The translations under genes were made by a program, and so were the position numbers. Below, piece after piece: positions 18,412-26,404 of a stretch of 64,000 bases of DNA. The DNA is from Eubacteriaceae bacterium Marseille-Q4139 (GTDB lineage Bacteria; Bacillota; Clostridia; Lachnospirales; Lachnospiraceae), in assembly GCA_018223415.1 (NCBI GenBank), contig JAGTTQ010000001.1, positions 1,833,865 through 1,897,864 of the forward strand, written 5' to 3'. Under the pieces are notes generated by a model. The model saw only the letters and a list, made by a program, of their open reading frames with translations. It made no database searches and was not told the DNA's origin. Positions within the stretch are counted from its first letter, which is position 1. Each line of letters begins with the position of its first letter.

Positions 18412-19425
18412 GTGCCTTCTTTCCGCAAAATGATAAACATACACATTTTTTGTCTTTTTTTGTTGAAAACTCCAGACCTCATGAAAGTTACTAAGTCTCT
18501 CCAAGTACCTGGTAATTTCCCCCTAAATCACAGGATCCACCACGGAAAGAAGGTACTGCGATTCACCTTGCTCTCAAAAAGAATGTATGAAGGCAGTTTG
18601 ACCATAGAGGCTGCCGTCTGCCTTCCTTTATTTCTGATGCTGGCAGCGGCGCTGATGGAGCCAATACGCTGGCTCGACAGACAGAGGCAGATCCAGACAG
18701 TGACAGAGGAGTTCTGCGGAGAGCTGAGCCGGTACTATTTTGCGGCAGATCTGCTGCAAAAAGGAACCGAACTTCCGGAGGCTCCAGGAGATGAGGATCC
18801 TGATCTTCGGGCAGCTTATGACTGGCTGGGAAAAGTGGGAGATGCGGCTTCTGGTGCCGTCCTGTATGGAAAAATCAAAGCTGTTTTTCCGGAGGCAAAC
18901 GGTATTTGGGTACGGAAGGCGGAAGTCCCGGATTCCGATGGCAACGTCTGTCTGGATGTTGAATATGGTGAGAAAATCCCGTTTTTTCCTGCTATAAATT
19001 CCGGGATCTCCATGCATGCGGCTGCTTTGAGGAGAGTGTGGATAGGGACGGAAGGGAAGCTTGAGAGTACCGCGGACAGTAATCAGGGCGGTACAGGAGA
19101 TGAGGAGATGGTGTACGTTGGAAGCGGGATGGGAAAATATCATTTATATCGGGACTGCCACTACATTTCAAATGAATATAGAACCATCGACGCAGAGGCG
19201 GCAGACAGTACGAAAAATTCTGCCGGCAGGTATTATAAGCCGTGTGTCCGCTGCTGTAAAAATACGGCGGCAGGTGTCGTTTATGTGACCCAGGGAGGTG
19301 AACATTATCACGCAGATATGTCTTGCAGTGCAATGATATCCTATGTGAGAAAAGTTCCGCTTGAGGAAGTAGAGTATCTTGGCTGTTGTTCTGTGTGCAG
19401 GGAGAGGGGAGAAACCGGAAAATGA
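18412..19425 (+). CDS. TadE-like pseudopilin with C-terminal paired zinc-site domain
   Basis: A 337-residue protein; the GTG start follows GGGAGGTGA. A long N-terminal tail (1-60) precedes GSLTIEAAVCLPLFLMLAAAL near residue 62, the TadE-type helix with the conserved Glu. After a central domain the C-terminus carries two copies of a pattern VYV-x5-YH-x3-C-x(n)-C-x2-C (about 229-280 and 286-330), with HLYRDCHYI/PCVRCC and HADMSCSAM/CCSVC. Each copy has one His and three Cys with zinc-site spacing. Similar single modules occur in secreted Firmicutes proteins of unknown function. The protein overlaps the next gene in an ATGA start-stop. Confidence 0.75.
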   Translation: MPSFRKMINIHIFCLFLLKTPDLMKVTKSLQVPGNFPLNHRIHHGKKVLRFTLLSKRMYEGSLTIEAAVCLPLFLMLAAALMEPIRWLDRQRQIQTVTEEFCGELSRYYFAADLLQKGTELPEAPGDEDPDLRAAYDWLGKVGDAASGAVLYGKIKAVFPEANGIWVRKAEVPDSDGNVCLDVEYGEKIPFFPAINSGISMHAAALRRVWIGTEGKLESTADSNQGGTGDEEMVYVGSGMGKYHLYRDCHYISNEYRTIDAEAADSTKNSAGRYYKPCVRCCKNTAAGVVYVTQGGEHYHADMSCSAMISYVRKVPLEEVEYLGCCSVCRERGETGK

Positions 19426-19838
19426 ACATATTTTTTCTGTACCTTCTGTCGGCGGCTTGGCAGGATATGCGGTTTCACAGTATCAGCCGGGGATGTCTGC
19501 TTTTCTTCGGGGTAACAGGGATTTTCTTTCGAATTGGTTCAGGAGAAGAGTTATGGAGCTATATACTGTCTTCAGGAATTGGTGGAATGCTGCTTTTCTT
19601 AAGTACAATAACGGGAGGAGAGATTGGGAGAGGAGACGGATGGTTTTTCGCGGTTGCAGGTTTGTATCTGAAACTGGAAGAGAATCTGGTGCTTCTGCTA
19701 TCCGGCCTCATTTTGTGCAGCATATACAGTTTATTCTGGATTGTTTTCGCAAGGATGCGAAATGGCCAGGCGGGAAAGAAACGGCTGCCGTTTCTCCCAT
19801 TTCTGCTGCCGGCCGGACTCTGTCTGACTTTTTTGTAA
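19422..19838 (+). CDS. A24 family prepilin peptidase, second copy
   Basis: A 138-residue integral membrane protein starting at an ATG that overlaps the previous stop. AAWQDMRFHSIS near residue 13 supplies the first Asp and EIGRGDGWFFAVAG near residue 66 is the GxGD motif with the second Asp. Four to five helices are predicted. It is shorter than the first copy at 11663 and differs strongly in sequence, so the two enzymes may serve different substrates (Flp pilin versus TadE-type pseudopilins). Two peptidases in one Tad locus is not the most common layout. Confidence 0.82.
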   Translation: MNIFFLYLLSAAWQDMRFHSISRGCLLFFGVTGIFFRIGSGEELWSYILSSGIGGMLLFLSTITGGEIGRGDGWFFAVAGLYLKLEENLVLLLSGLILCSIYSLFWIVFARMRNGQAGKKRLPFLPFLLPAGLCLTFL

Positions 19839-19849
19839 AGCAGACAGGC

Positions 19850-20245
19850 ATGGAGGCCAGTTTTACGGTGGAAGCTGCCCTGGTTATGGGAATTGTTTTA
19901 TGGACGCTTGGTTTTGTGGTAAAGGAGGCCTATATTCTTCATGATGAAGTGACTGGGACAATGATTTTGCAGGAAGCGGTGGAAGTTGCCAGAACTAGGG
20001 CAGAAGAGGGCGCAGCGCAGGATATTTCGGAGCTGGCCGAAAAAAGAGGTAATCCTCGCTTATGGCTTGGCACATATGATGCAGAGTTGGAAATAGAGAA
20101 TAAGAGTGTGAACGGCCGCGCGGCTGCCGGGGAATGGGAAAAACAAATTGAAATGAAACAGAGCTGTCCTGAAACTTTTTTAAGGCAAGTACAGGCGTTG
20201 TTGGAAAAGAGGGACGGAAAGAATGAAGATAACGGCGGAATATAG
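19850..20245 (+). CDS. TadE-like pseudopilin, second copy
   Basis: A 131-residue protein starting at an ATG 12 bases after the peptidase stop. MEASFTVEAALVMGIVLWTLGFVV at the very N-terminus is the TadE signature (SFTVEAAL followed by a hydrophobic helix). The remainder is a small acidic/basic extracytoplasmic domain. No strong ribosome site is seen, so translational coupling to the upstream gene is likely. It overlaps the start of the FHA gene by 23 bases. Confidence 0.8.
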   Translation: MEASFTVEAALVMGIVLWTLGFVVKEAYILHDEVTGTMILQEAVEVARTRAEEGAAQDISELAEKRGNPRLWLGTYDAELEIENKSVNGRAAAGEWEKQIEMKQSCPETFLRQVQALLEKRDGKNEDNGGI

Positions 20246-21662
20246 GCGGGAGATGAACCGGAATTATTTAATTATAAAACCGGAGGAGAATAAAACAGAA
20301 CGGTACACAGAAAAAATGCTCCTTGAAAATGTGATATCAGGACTTCTTGCATTTCATGTGAAGAGAGTAGACGGCCAGGCACAGTTTTATTATGATATTA
20401 CCTCAAAACAGCCGTTGGATCGGGTTCTGGGATACCGGAACTTAAATGGGGAGGAGATATACCGCCTTGTTTCAGATCTTTTATACACGTTAAAACAGCT
20501 TGAGCGGTATCTGCTGGATGAGAGCCGGCTGTGCCTGGAACCGGAATATATCTATGTAGAACCAGAATCTTTTCAGTGTTTTTTATGCCTGATTCCGGGA
20601 TACCGTACAGATTTTATGGAGGCGTTTCGGAATCTGACGACATATCTGCTGAATCATATCAGCCATCGGGATACAAAAGCGGTTGTTCTTGCCTTTGGGA
20701 TTTTTCAGGAAAGCAGAAAAGAAAATTTTGGACTGGATGCTATTGAACAGGTCATTCGCGCAGGGGAATATCAGGAAGAAGGAGAGGAAGAACAAGAAGA
20801 AGATAGAAAAAGTGAAAGCAGGGATTTGGAATGGACGCGGGATATTATCCGCGAAGAAACCGCGGTTCCGAAAAAAACAGAAGTCCTAAACACCGGACAC
20901 AGCAAGAAGTACATATACAGTGGGGTTCTCGTGGTTCTCCTGGTTGGTTTAGCGGCCGCAGTATGGATACAGAAAGGGGATTTGCTCTATACGGTACAAA
21001 ATTTCTGGCCGATGCTGCTTGCGGCTGTGCTTCTTCTCTGCGGTCTTGCTTTCGCTGTGTCAGCGGCGGCAGAACGGAGGGGCGGGGATGACGGGGAAGG
21101 AACTGAAGAAAAAAAGAAGAACGGGAAAGAAGAAAGCTGGGAAGTCAGATATTGGGAAGACGAGGACAGAGGACTGGAGACAGATACAGAACGTCAGGGG
21201 TATGCGGCTGTACGCAGGGCAGATGATATTTTGGGACGGCAGAGAAAACCGGAGACAAGAGAAGAATTCCCATACCAGAATGCCTTGATGGCAGAGTATG
21301 GGAAATGCGAAGAAGAGAGGGAACAGGAGGACGAATTTCAAACGGTTCTATTATCGGAGGGAGAGGCAGATAAGGATATCCGGCGCTTGATCCCTAAAAA
21401 AGGAGGAGAGGAAATAAAAATACGCTATTTCCCATTTATTATTGGTAAAAACGGAAATTTGGCGGATTACTGTCTGGAAAGCCCTGGGGTAAGCCGGCTT
21501 CACTTAAGAATCGACAGAACAGAAAATGGATTTTCCCTGACGGATCTGAATTCGACCAATGGGACAAAGGTTGGAGAACGGAAGCTTGAGGCTAATGAGA
21601 CCTGTGAACTGAGAGTCGGAGAAACCATAGAAATTGCCGGACTGCAATTTCAATTCATGTAA
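20223..21662 (+). CDS. DUF6382 / FHA-domain membrane protein of the Tad locus
   Basis: A 479-residue protein. The N-terminal domain (1-165, with YRREMNRNYLII and a kinase-like PEYIYVEPES stretch) matches DUF6382. Two adjacent helices lie near 228-280. A charged linker precedes a C-terminal FHA domain (about 395-478): GKNGNLADYCLESPGVSRLHLRI and TDLNSTNGTKVG show the phosphothreonine-binding loops (SRLH, NSTNGT). FHA domains bind phosphothreonine, so the Tad locus is probably linked to a Ser/Thr kinase elsewhere. An alternative ATG at 20253 has a ribosome site with poor spacing. It ends the Tad operon. Confidence 0.83.
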   Translation: MKITAEYRREMNRNYLIIKPEENKTERYTEKMLLENVISGLLAFHVKRVDGQAQFYYDITSKQPLDRVLGYRNLNGEEIYRLVSDLLYTLKQLERYLLDESRLCLEPEYIYVEPESFQCFLCLIPGYRTDFMEAFRNLTTYLLNHISHRDTKAVVLAFGIFQESRKENFGLDAIEQVIRAGEYQEEGEEEQEEDRKSESRDLEWTRDIIREETAVPKKTEVLNTGHSKKYIYSGVLVVLLVGLAAAVWIQKGDLLYTVQNFWPMLLAAVLLLCGLAFAVSAAAERRGGDDGEGTEEKKKNGKEESWEVRYWEDEDRGLETDTERQGYAAVRRADDILGRQRKPETREEFPYQNALMAEYGKCEEEREQEDEFQTVLLSEGEADKDIRRLIPKKGGEEIKIRYFPFIIGKNGNLADYCLESPGVSRLHLRIDRTENGFSLTDLNSTNGTKVGERKLEANETCELRVGETIEIAGLQFQFM

Positions 21663-21728
21663 AGTAAATGTAAGTATGAATAAGATATATTCAGATAAGA
21701 AAAGAAAAAGAACAGTTATGACTGTCCA

Positions 21729-21757
21729 TTGATAAGCTTGAAGAAATATGCTATACT
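21729..21757 (+). promoter_or_regulatory. promoter of the rhomboid gene
   Basis: TTGATA (21729-21734), 17-base spacer, TATACT (21752-21757), 31 bases before the ATG. Confidence 0.65.
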
Positions 21758-21788
21758 GTTCATAGCAAAATAAAGGAGGCAGAAGAAC

Positions 21789-22415
21789 ATGGAATATCCC
21801 TCCGACAGAAAAGCATATGTGAATGGCATATTGATTGCAGTAAATGTCCTGTATTTTTTGTATTTAGAGACAGCAGGTTCCACGGGTGATGTGTTTTTTA
21901 TGTATCACAAAGGAGCGATGGAGGCCGCGGCAGTTCTCAAAGATCACGAATACTACCGCCTGTTTACTGCAATGTTCATGCATTTCGGTATTAACCACCT
22001 TATCAACAATATGCTGGTTCTGTTCGTGATTGGAGATAATCTGGAGAGGGCCCTGGGTCATGTGAAGTATCTGATTTTATACCTCTGCTGCGGTATTGGG
22101 GCAGGCTGGATCTCCCTGTATTTTCAGGAACCGGATGTGCTTACGGTATCGGCCGGTGCCTCCGGAGCAATATTTGGTGTAATAGGGGGACTGCTCTATG
22201 CAGTGGCGGTCAATAAAGGGAGATTAGAGGATCTAAGCACCAGGCAGTTGGTGGTTATGATTGCGTTTTCCCTGTACTTTGGATTTACCAGTGTTGGTAT
22301 CGACAATGCCGCCCACATATCAGGCCTTGTTCTGGGAATTCTTTTTGGAGGTATCCTGTATCGGAAGCCCCGTAAGAAAAAGTGGAATGGAGAGATAGAT
22401 TATGAGAGACGATAA
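21789..22415 (+). CDS. rhomboid family intramembrane serine protease
   Basis: A 208-residue protein with six predicted helices. The catalytic Ser is in SAGASGAIFGVIGG near residue 121 (GxSG motif), the catalytic His in NAAHISGLVLGILFGG near residue 175, and FTAMFMHFGINHLINNML near residue 60-75 matches the conserved helix 2 His-Asn region. It cleaves transmembrane substrates inside the lipid bilayer. The gene starts after AAAGGAGG and overlaps the HIT gene by 14 bases. Confidence 0.93.
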   Translation: MEYPSDRKAYVNGILIAVNVLYFLYLETAGSTGDVFFMYHKGAMEAAAVLKDHEYYRLFTAMFMHFGINHLINNMLVLFVIGDNLERALGHVKYLILYLCCGIGAGWISLYFQEPDVLTVSAGASGAIFGVIGGLLYAVAVNKGRLEDLSTRQLVVMIAFSLYFGFTSVGIDNAAHISGLVLGILFGGILYRKPRKKKWNGEIDYERR

Positions 22416-22824
22416 CTGTATCTTTTGTAAGATTGCAAATGGGGAGATTCCATCCTCAACAATATATGAGGACGACGATTTCCGTGTGATTCTGGATCTG
22501 GGGCCTGCGGCAAAGGGGCATGCGCTGATTCTTCCGAAAGAGCATTTTAAGGATGTCTGTGAACTGGACGAAAAGACAGCAGCCCGCGTTCTTCCTCTGG
22601 GAGCCAAAATCGGTACGGCGATGAAGAAATCCTTAGGATGTGCAGGCTTTAACCTGGTTCAGAATAACGGTGCGGCGGCCGGACAGACGGTCTTTCATTT
22701 CCATGTGCATATTATTCCGAGATACGAAGGCGGTCCTAAAATCGTGACTTGGACGCCGGGAGAAGAGGCACCGGAAATCCTTGCGGAGACGGCTGAAAAA
22801 ATTAAAGAAGCATTAGAAATATAG
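22402..22824 (+). CDS. HIT family nucleotide-binding protein
   Basis: A 140-residue cytoplasmic protein. DNCIFCKIANGEIPSSTIYED is the standard N-terminus and FHFHVHIIPRY near residue 98 is the histidine triad that acts on nucleoside phosphoramidates or dinucleoside polyphosphates. The Cys pair near residue 5-8 may bind zinc with later His residues. It is translated inside the end of the rhomboid gene. Confidence 0.95.
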   Translation: MRDDNCIFCKIANGEIPSSTIYEDDDFRVILDLGPAAKGHALILPKEHFKDVCELDEKTAARVLPLGAKIGTAMKKSLGCAGFNLVQNNGAAAGQTVFHFHVHIIPRYEGGPKIVTWTPGEEAPEILAETAEKIKEALEI

Positions 22825-22841
22825 TTTACAAAGGAGAATTT

Positions 22842-23372
22842 ATGCGGCGCGAAGATGAAGAGCTGCTGCAAATGCTGATTGAAAAATATGCAAAACTGTA
22901 TATGAAAATAGCGTTTGATAATGGCGTCCCTTATGCCGACGCGGAAGATGTGGTTATGGAAGCGTTCTGGGCGTATTATTCTTCCAGATATTTTCAGGAA
23001 CTGAATGAGGCAGAGGCAAAAAGGATGCTGGCTTGTATCGTAAAACGGAGGAGTATTGATTTTTACAGGAAGAACAGTCATTATGAAAAGATAAGTCTGG
23101 AGTCAAACCCGGTGGAGAGCCTGACGAGGGAAGAACGGGCGTGCAGGGATCCGCTGGAAATGATCCTGCATGAAGAGAAGTATCAGATGGTACAGAACCG
23201 TATTGAGGGCATGAAAGCTGTCTGGAGAGAACCGGCACTTATGTATTTTATTGAAGGGTATGAGGAACCGGAAATCGCAGAAATGCTTGGAATTTCGGGA
23301 GCGGCGTGCCGCTCCCGGATATCAAGGGCCAGAAAAATGCTGAGGGAAAGGCTGGATCATTTCCGAGACTGA
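22842..23372 (+). CDS. sigma-70 family (ECF-type) RNA polymerase sigma factor
   Basis: A 176-residue protein. Region 2 spans about 15-85, with YADAEDVVMEAFWAYYSS as region 2.2 and ACIVKRRSIDFYRKNSHYEK as region 2.3/2.4. Region 4 (about 120-172) contains YEEPEIAEMLGISGAACRSRISRARKML, a clear helix-turn-helix. No anti-sigma gene follows, which is unusual for ECF factors. It is preceded by AAAGGAGAA. Its 3' end overlaps the convergent murG gene by 16 bases. Confidence 0.88.
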   Translation: MRREDEELLQMLIEKYAKLYMKIAFDNGVPYADAEDVVMEAFWAYYSSRYFQELNEAEAKRMLACIVKRRSIDFYRKNSHYEKISLESNPVESLTREERACRDPLEMILHEEKYQMVQNRIEGMKAVWREPALMYFIEGYEEPEIAEMLGISGAACRSRISRARKMLRERLDHFRD

Positions 23373-24442
23373 GAGCCTTCAGACGCCGCCTGATTGATGA
23401 GATCAATAATCGTATCAACAGCATTTGTAAGCGGACTTTTTTCCATGGCCTGAATGAATTGCCGCCTGTTTTCAAAGGTATGCTGAATGGCATCCAACAG
23501 TGTTTCATCAGAAAGCTTTTCTTCCTCCAGAACCGTTGAAAAGCCCTGCTTGGAGAATGAGGCGGCATTGAGGATTTGATCGCCGCGGCTTGCAGAGGCA
23601 GAAAGCGGGATCAGGATATTCGGCTTTCTGAGCGCGAGGATTTCGCAGATAGAGTTAGCCCCGGCTCGGGAAATGACCAGATCGGCAGCAGCAAATAAAT
23701 GTTTTAAGGGATTGTCCACATATTCATACTGGACATATCCTGAAGTTCCGATCAGCGTTTCATCCAGATTTCCTTTTCCGCAGATATGGATGACCTGAAA
23801 TTTTGCGAGAAGCCGGGGGAGTACCTGACGAACCGCTTGATTGACTTTGACGGAGCCTAAGCTGCCGCCGATAACCAGAAGGATCGGTTTGGCAGCAGAG
23901 AGATTCGTATATTGAAGTCCGGCAAGGCGGTCGCCTTTTAAAAGCTCTGAACGGATCGGTGATCCGGTTAAAACTGCTTTTTCCTGGGGAAGGTACTTCA
24001 TAGTCTCCGGGAAATTGCAGCACACCTGTCTGGCAGATGGGATGCAAAGCTTATTTGCAAGGCCCGGTGTCATGTCGGATTCATGAATGATCGTTGGAAT
24101 TTTATAATGTTTGGCGGCCAGGACGACGGGTACGGCAACAAATCCGCCTTTTGAAAAAATGACGTCAGGCTTATACTTTTTCAGAAGCCTTCTGGCCTCA
24201 TAATAACCCTTCAGGACACGAACCGGGTCAGAAAAGTTCTTAAGATCAAAATAACGGCGCAGCTTTCCGGAGGATATCCCGTCATAAGGAATCCCGGCGT
24301 TTTCAATCAGCTTTCGCTCGATGCCGTTATAGGAACCAATGTAGCGGATGTCATAACCGTTCTCTCTGAGCGCGGGGAGAAGGGCAAGGTTTGGGGTAAC
24401 ATGTCCGGCAGTTCCGCCGCCGGTTAGAATAATGGTTTTCAT
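23357..24442 (-). CDS. murG: UDP-GlcNAc:undecaprenyl-PP-MurNAc-pentapeptide GlcNAc transferase
   Basis: A 361-residue GT28 glycosyltransferase that makes lipid II at the inner membrane face. The start is placed at MKTIILTGGGTAGHV, which carries the first glycine loop; GGGAGG lies ten bases upstream and a promoter TTGACA-16-TACTAT at 24516-24489. IIHESDMTPGLANK near 120, GGSLGSVKVNQ near 185 and the RAGANSICEILAL motif near 262 are typical. It stands alone rather than in a dcw cluster, which suggests either a relocated gene or a second copy. Its last 16 bases overlap the sigma factor gene tail to tail. Confidence 0.92.
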   Translation of the reverse strand: MKTIILTGGGTAGHVTPNLALLPALRENGYDIRYIGSYNGIERKLIENAGIPYDGISSGKLRRYFDLKNFSDPVRVLKGYYEARRLLKKYKPDVIFSKGGFVAVPVVLAAKHYKIPTIIHESDMTPGLANKLCIPSARQVCCNFPETMKYLPQEKAVLTGSPIRSELLKGDRLAGLQYTNLSAAKPILLVIGGSLGSVKVNQAVRQVLPRLLAKFQVIHICGKGNLDETLIGTSGYVQYEYVDNPLKHLFAAADLVISRAGANSICEILALRKPNILIPLSASASRGDQILNAASFSKQGFSTVLEEEKLSDETLLDAIQHTFENRRQFIQAMEKSPLTNAVDTIIDLINQAASEGSQSRK

Positions 24443-24488
24443 ATTTGATATGCCTCCCTGAATCTGCACATGCGTGCTGGCTAATTTA

Positions 24489-24516
24489 ATAGTAACGGCT
24501 GAGGGAGAATTGTCAA
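24489..24516 (-). promoter_or_regulatory. promoter of murG
   Basis: On the minus strand TTGACA (24516-24511), 16-base spacer, TACTAT (24494-24489), about 47 bases before the ATG. Confidence 0.6.
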
Positions 24517-24706
24517 CCCCAAACCCGAAATTGCAGGCGGGGAATTGATAAAAGGTATCCATTCCTGAGGGAAGATATGAAACTGACGGCAGGAAGAACG
24601 GATATGGGAAATGAAAATTTTCAATTTTTGAAAAAAATCTGTCACAATTCAGAAAAAAATACGATTATATTTATAGGAGGATAAGCTGCCCTTTAAAATG
24701 AGACAG

Positions 24707-24792
24707 TTTTGGACGGTGCATCCGGCAGACCGGATGGCATTCGGTTTCCTCCAAAATGCAAAGCAGATATATAAAAAGGCCTTTTATATATA
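24707..24792 (+). ncRNA. candidate structured element with nested stems and a 24-bp palindrome
   Basis: TTTTGGA (24707-24713) can pair with TCCAAAA (24750-24756), enclosing a perfect stem CATCCGG-CAGA-CCGGATG (24719-24736). About ten bases further lies ATATATAAAAAGGCCTTTTATATAT, a near-perfect palindrome. The strand and function are not known; the assignment as an RNA is inference from pairing alone. Confidence 0.35.
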
Positions 24793-24886
24793 AATTCTTT
24801 GGAAAGGGGATGGTTTATGAAATAGTGCGGGATGTGTAAAGAATGCAGAAATAAAATTTTATAATGGATGACAGAATAAAGAGTGA

Positions 24887-24933
24887 AAGAGCCGTACGTC
24901 TCAGTAAATCTTTCTGCTGAGACGACGGCTCTC
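24887..24933 (-). terminator. terminator of the TSCPD gene
   Basis: Read on the minus strand, GAGCCGTCGTCTCAG pairs with CTGAGACGTACGGCTC and is followed by a T-rich tract (TTTCACTCTTTATT). Confidence 0.65.
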
Positions 24934-24949
24934 TAAACAAATTCGTAAA

Positions 24950-25204
24950 TTAGGCCAGACCGTTTTCTTCTTTATACTGTCTGATAGCGCGTGCAAGCTG
25001 GTCGGGACATGATGTGGGGCGTGCGCCGCATTTAATTCCTTCCACTCTCTGGAGAACCTCGTCAATGTCCATGCCTTCTGCAAGTCTGGCAACTCCCTGA
25101 GTATTTCCGGAACATCCGCCTTTAAAGCGAACATTTACGCATTTATGATCTACAACGTCGAATGTAATTTCACGGGAACAAACTCCGTGTGTCTGGTACA
25201 CCAT
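24950..25204 (-). CDS. TSCPD-domain protein (TIGR03905 family)
   Basis: An 84-residue protein with the features of the TIGR03905 family: GVCSREITFDV at the N-terminus, KGGCSGNTQGVARLAEGM in the middle and KCGARPTSCPDQLARAI near the C-terminus, which contains the TSCPD motif. The same domain is found at the C-terminus of adenosylcobalamin-dependent ribonucleotide reductases; stand-alone copies have no known function, but the conserved cysteines suggest metal or redox chemistry. It is a single-gene unit with promoter at 25265-25294 and its own terminator. The ATG follows AGGAAAAGAAATGG, a GGAGG-type site. Confidence 0.9.
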   Translation of the reverse strand: MVYQTHGVCSREITFDVVDHKCVNVRFKGGCSGNTQGVARLAEGMDIDEVLQRVEGIKCGARPTSCPDQLARAIRQYKEENGLA

Positions 25205-25264
25205 TTCTTTTCCTCCATTCCAGGCGACAGAAACCTATCGCAACTCTAAGCTAATATCCACTGG

Positions 25265-25294
25265 ATTATACATAATAAAAGTGTGATTTGTCAA
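25265..25294 (-). promoter_or_regulatory. promoter of the TSCPD gene
   Basis: On the minus strand a perfect TTGACA (25294-25289), an 18-base spacer and a perfect TATAAT (25270-25265). Confidence 0.75.
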
Positions 25295-25433
25295 GCGCGG
25301 CAAAGGAATTTTGCTTCGTCTGCGTAATGAGGTTTTTAGGGACAGGCATACAGGCCGGATGCTGGATCCGTGGGGCACCGCCGGATTTTATAGAAGCAGT
25401 CGCAAATGGTCAATGAAAAGGGGAAAAAAGCCA

Positions 25434-25463
25434 TTGCCCGCCGGGAAAGACTTCATGTATAAT
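25434..25463 (+). promoter_or_regulatory. promoter of the MTA/SAH nucleosidase gene
   Basis: TTGCCC (25434-25439), 18-base spacer, TATAAT (25458-25463), 77 bases before the ATG. The remainder of the 25205-25540 gap shows no gene. Confidence 0.55.
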
Positions 25464-25540
25464 AGAGGGCGGAAGGGGCGAAAGTGCCGGTGCTCCGCAA
25501 AAAAAGTAATCGAAAGAATTTCATGGTAAAAAGGAGAAAA

Positions 25541-26236
25541 ATGATGCTGGGTATTATTGGTGCAATGGAGAACGAGATTGAGCAGCTCTGCGGCATGATG
25601 CCGGAGGTGACCGTGAAGACTGTGGCCGGGATGAAGTTCCGTGAGGGGAAGATTAAGGGAAAAGATGTTGTCGTTGTGCGCTCTGGAGTTGGAAAAGTCA
25701 ATGCAGCAGTGTGCAGTCAGATTCTTGTGGATCATTATCATGTAGAGGGAATTCTGAATACGGGTATTGCAGGATCCCTGAACGAGGAAATCAACATTGG
25801 CGATATTGTGCTGTCCGTGGACGCAGTCCAGCATGATGTGGATGCACTGTCTTTTGGATATGAGCTGGGTCAGATTCCGCAGATGGACACGAAAGCGTTC
25901 AAGGCAGATGAGCGGCTTCTTCAGATCGGTCTGGAATGCTGCCAGCAGGCAAATCCGGATATCCGGACGTTTTCCGGCCGGATCGTGAGCGGCGATCAGT
26001 TTATCGGCGGCGGGGAAAAGAAAAAATGGCTGCGGGAGACGTTTCAGGGGGACTGCACGGAAATGGAGGGGGCAGCCATCGCACAGGCTGCGTATTTAAA
26101 TCAGGTTCCTTTCCTGATCGTCCGGGCGATCTCTGATAAGGCTGACGACAGTGTTGCCGTAGATTATAAGACTTTTGAAGCTGCCGCTATCAGACATGCG
26201 GTTCGGCTTGTTGAAGCAATGCTGGAGAAGCTGTAA
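25541..26236 (+). CDS. mtnN: 5'-methylthioadenosine/S-adenosylhomocysteine nucleosidase
   Basis: A 231-residue enzyme that removes adenine from MTA and SAH, feeding methionine salvage and the AI-2 pathway. The start is the ATG after AAAGGAGAAAA. MLGIIGAMENEIEQL, the VVRSGVGKVNAAVCSQ segment, GSGDQFIGG-like SGDQFIGGGEKK near 150, and DCTEMEGAAIAQAA near 172 with the substrate-binding Glu-Met-Glu are all seen; RAISDKADD near 195 contains the catalytic Asp. Length fits the family (228-235). Confidence 0.96.
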   Translation: MMLGIIGAMENEIEQLCGMMPEVTVKTVAGMKFREGKIKGKDVVVVRSGVGKVNAAVCSQILVDHYHVEGILNTGIAGSLNEEINIGDIVLSVDAVQHDVDALSFGYELGQIPQMDTKAFKADERLLQIGLECCQQANPDIRTFSGRIVSGDQFIGGGEKKKWLRETFQGDCTEMEGAAIAQAAYLNQVPFLIVRAISDKADDSVAVDYKTFEAAAIRHAVRLVEAMLEKL

Positions 26237-26404
26237 GCCGGGAAAATGCAGGGTGCCTGAGCTGTATTCTGAACCCCTTAAGAATCGAATTTCCCCGGTA
26301 TTTGACGAACGATTTTTGGCTTCTGTATCTTCTCAAAAAAGTTCGAGGTGGTTATAATGGGAATCATCATCTGGAACAATCTGGAGAAGAAAGGGGAGCT
26401 TAAT

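Larger units (their letters stand above)
24443..24949. other. 507-base region without a gene
   Basis: Apart from the murG promoter and the terminator of the TSCPD gene (24887-24933) this stretch holds a compact set of nested stems at 24707-24792. A 31-codon frame from 24698 lacks a properly spaced ribosome site and is not called as a gene. Confidence 0.6.

Noticed and set aside
24698..24792. 31-codon small protein in the murG-TSCPD gap
   Set aside because: The AGGAGG is 18 bases from the ATG and the sequence is dominated by stem-forming repeats.
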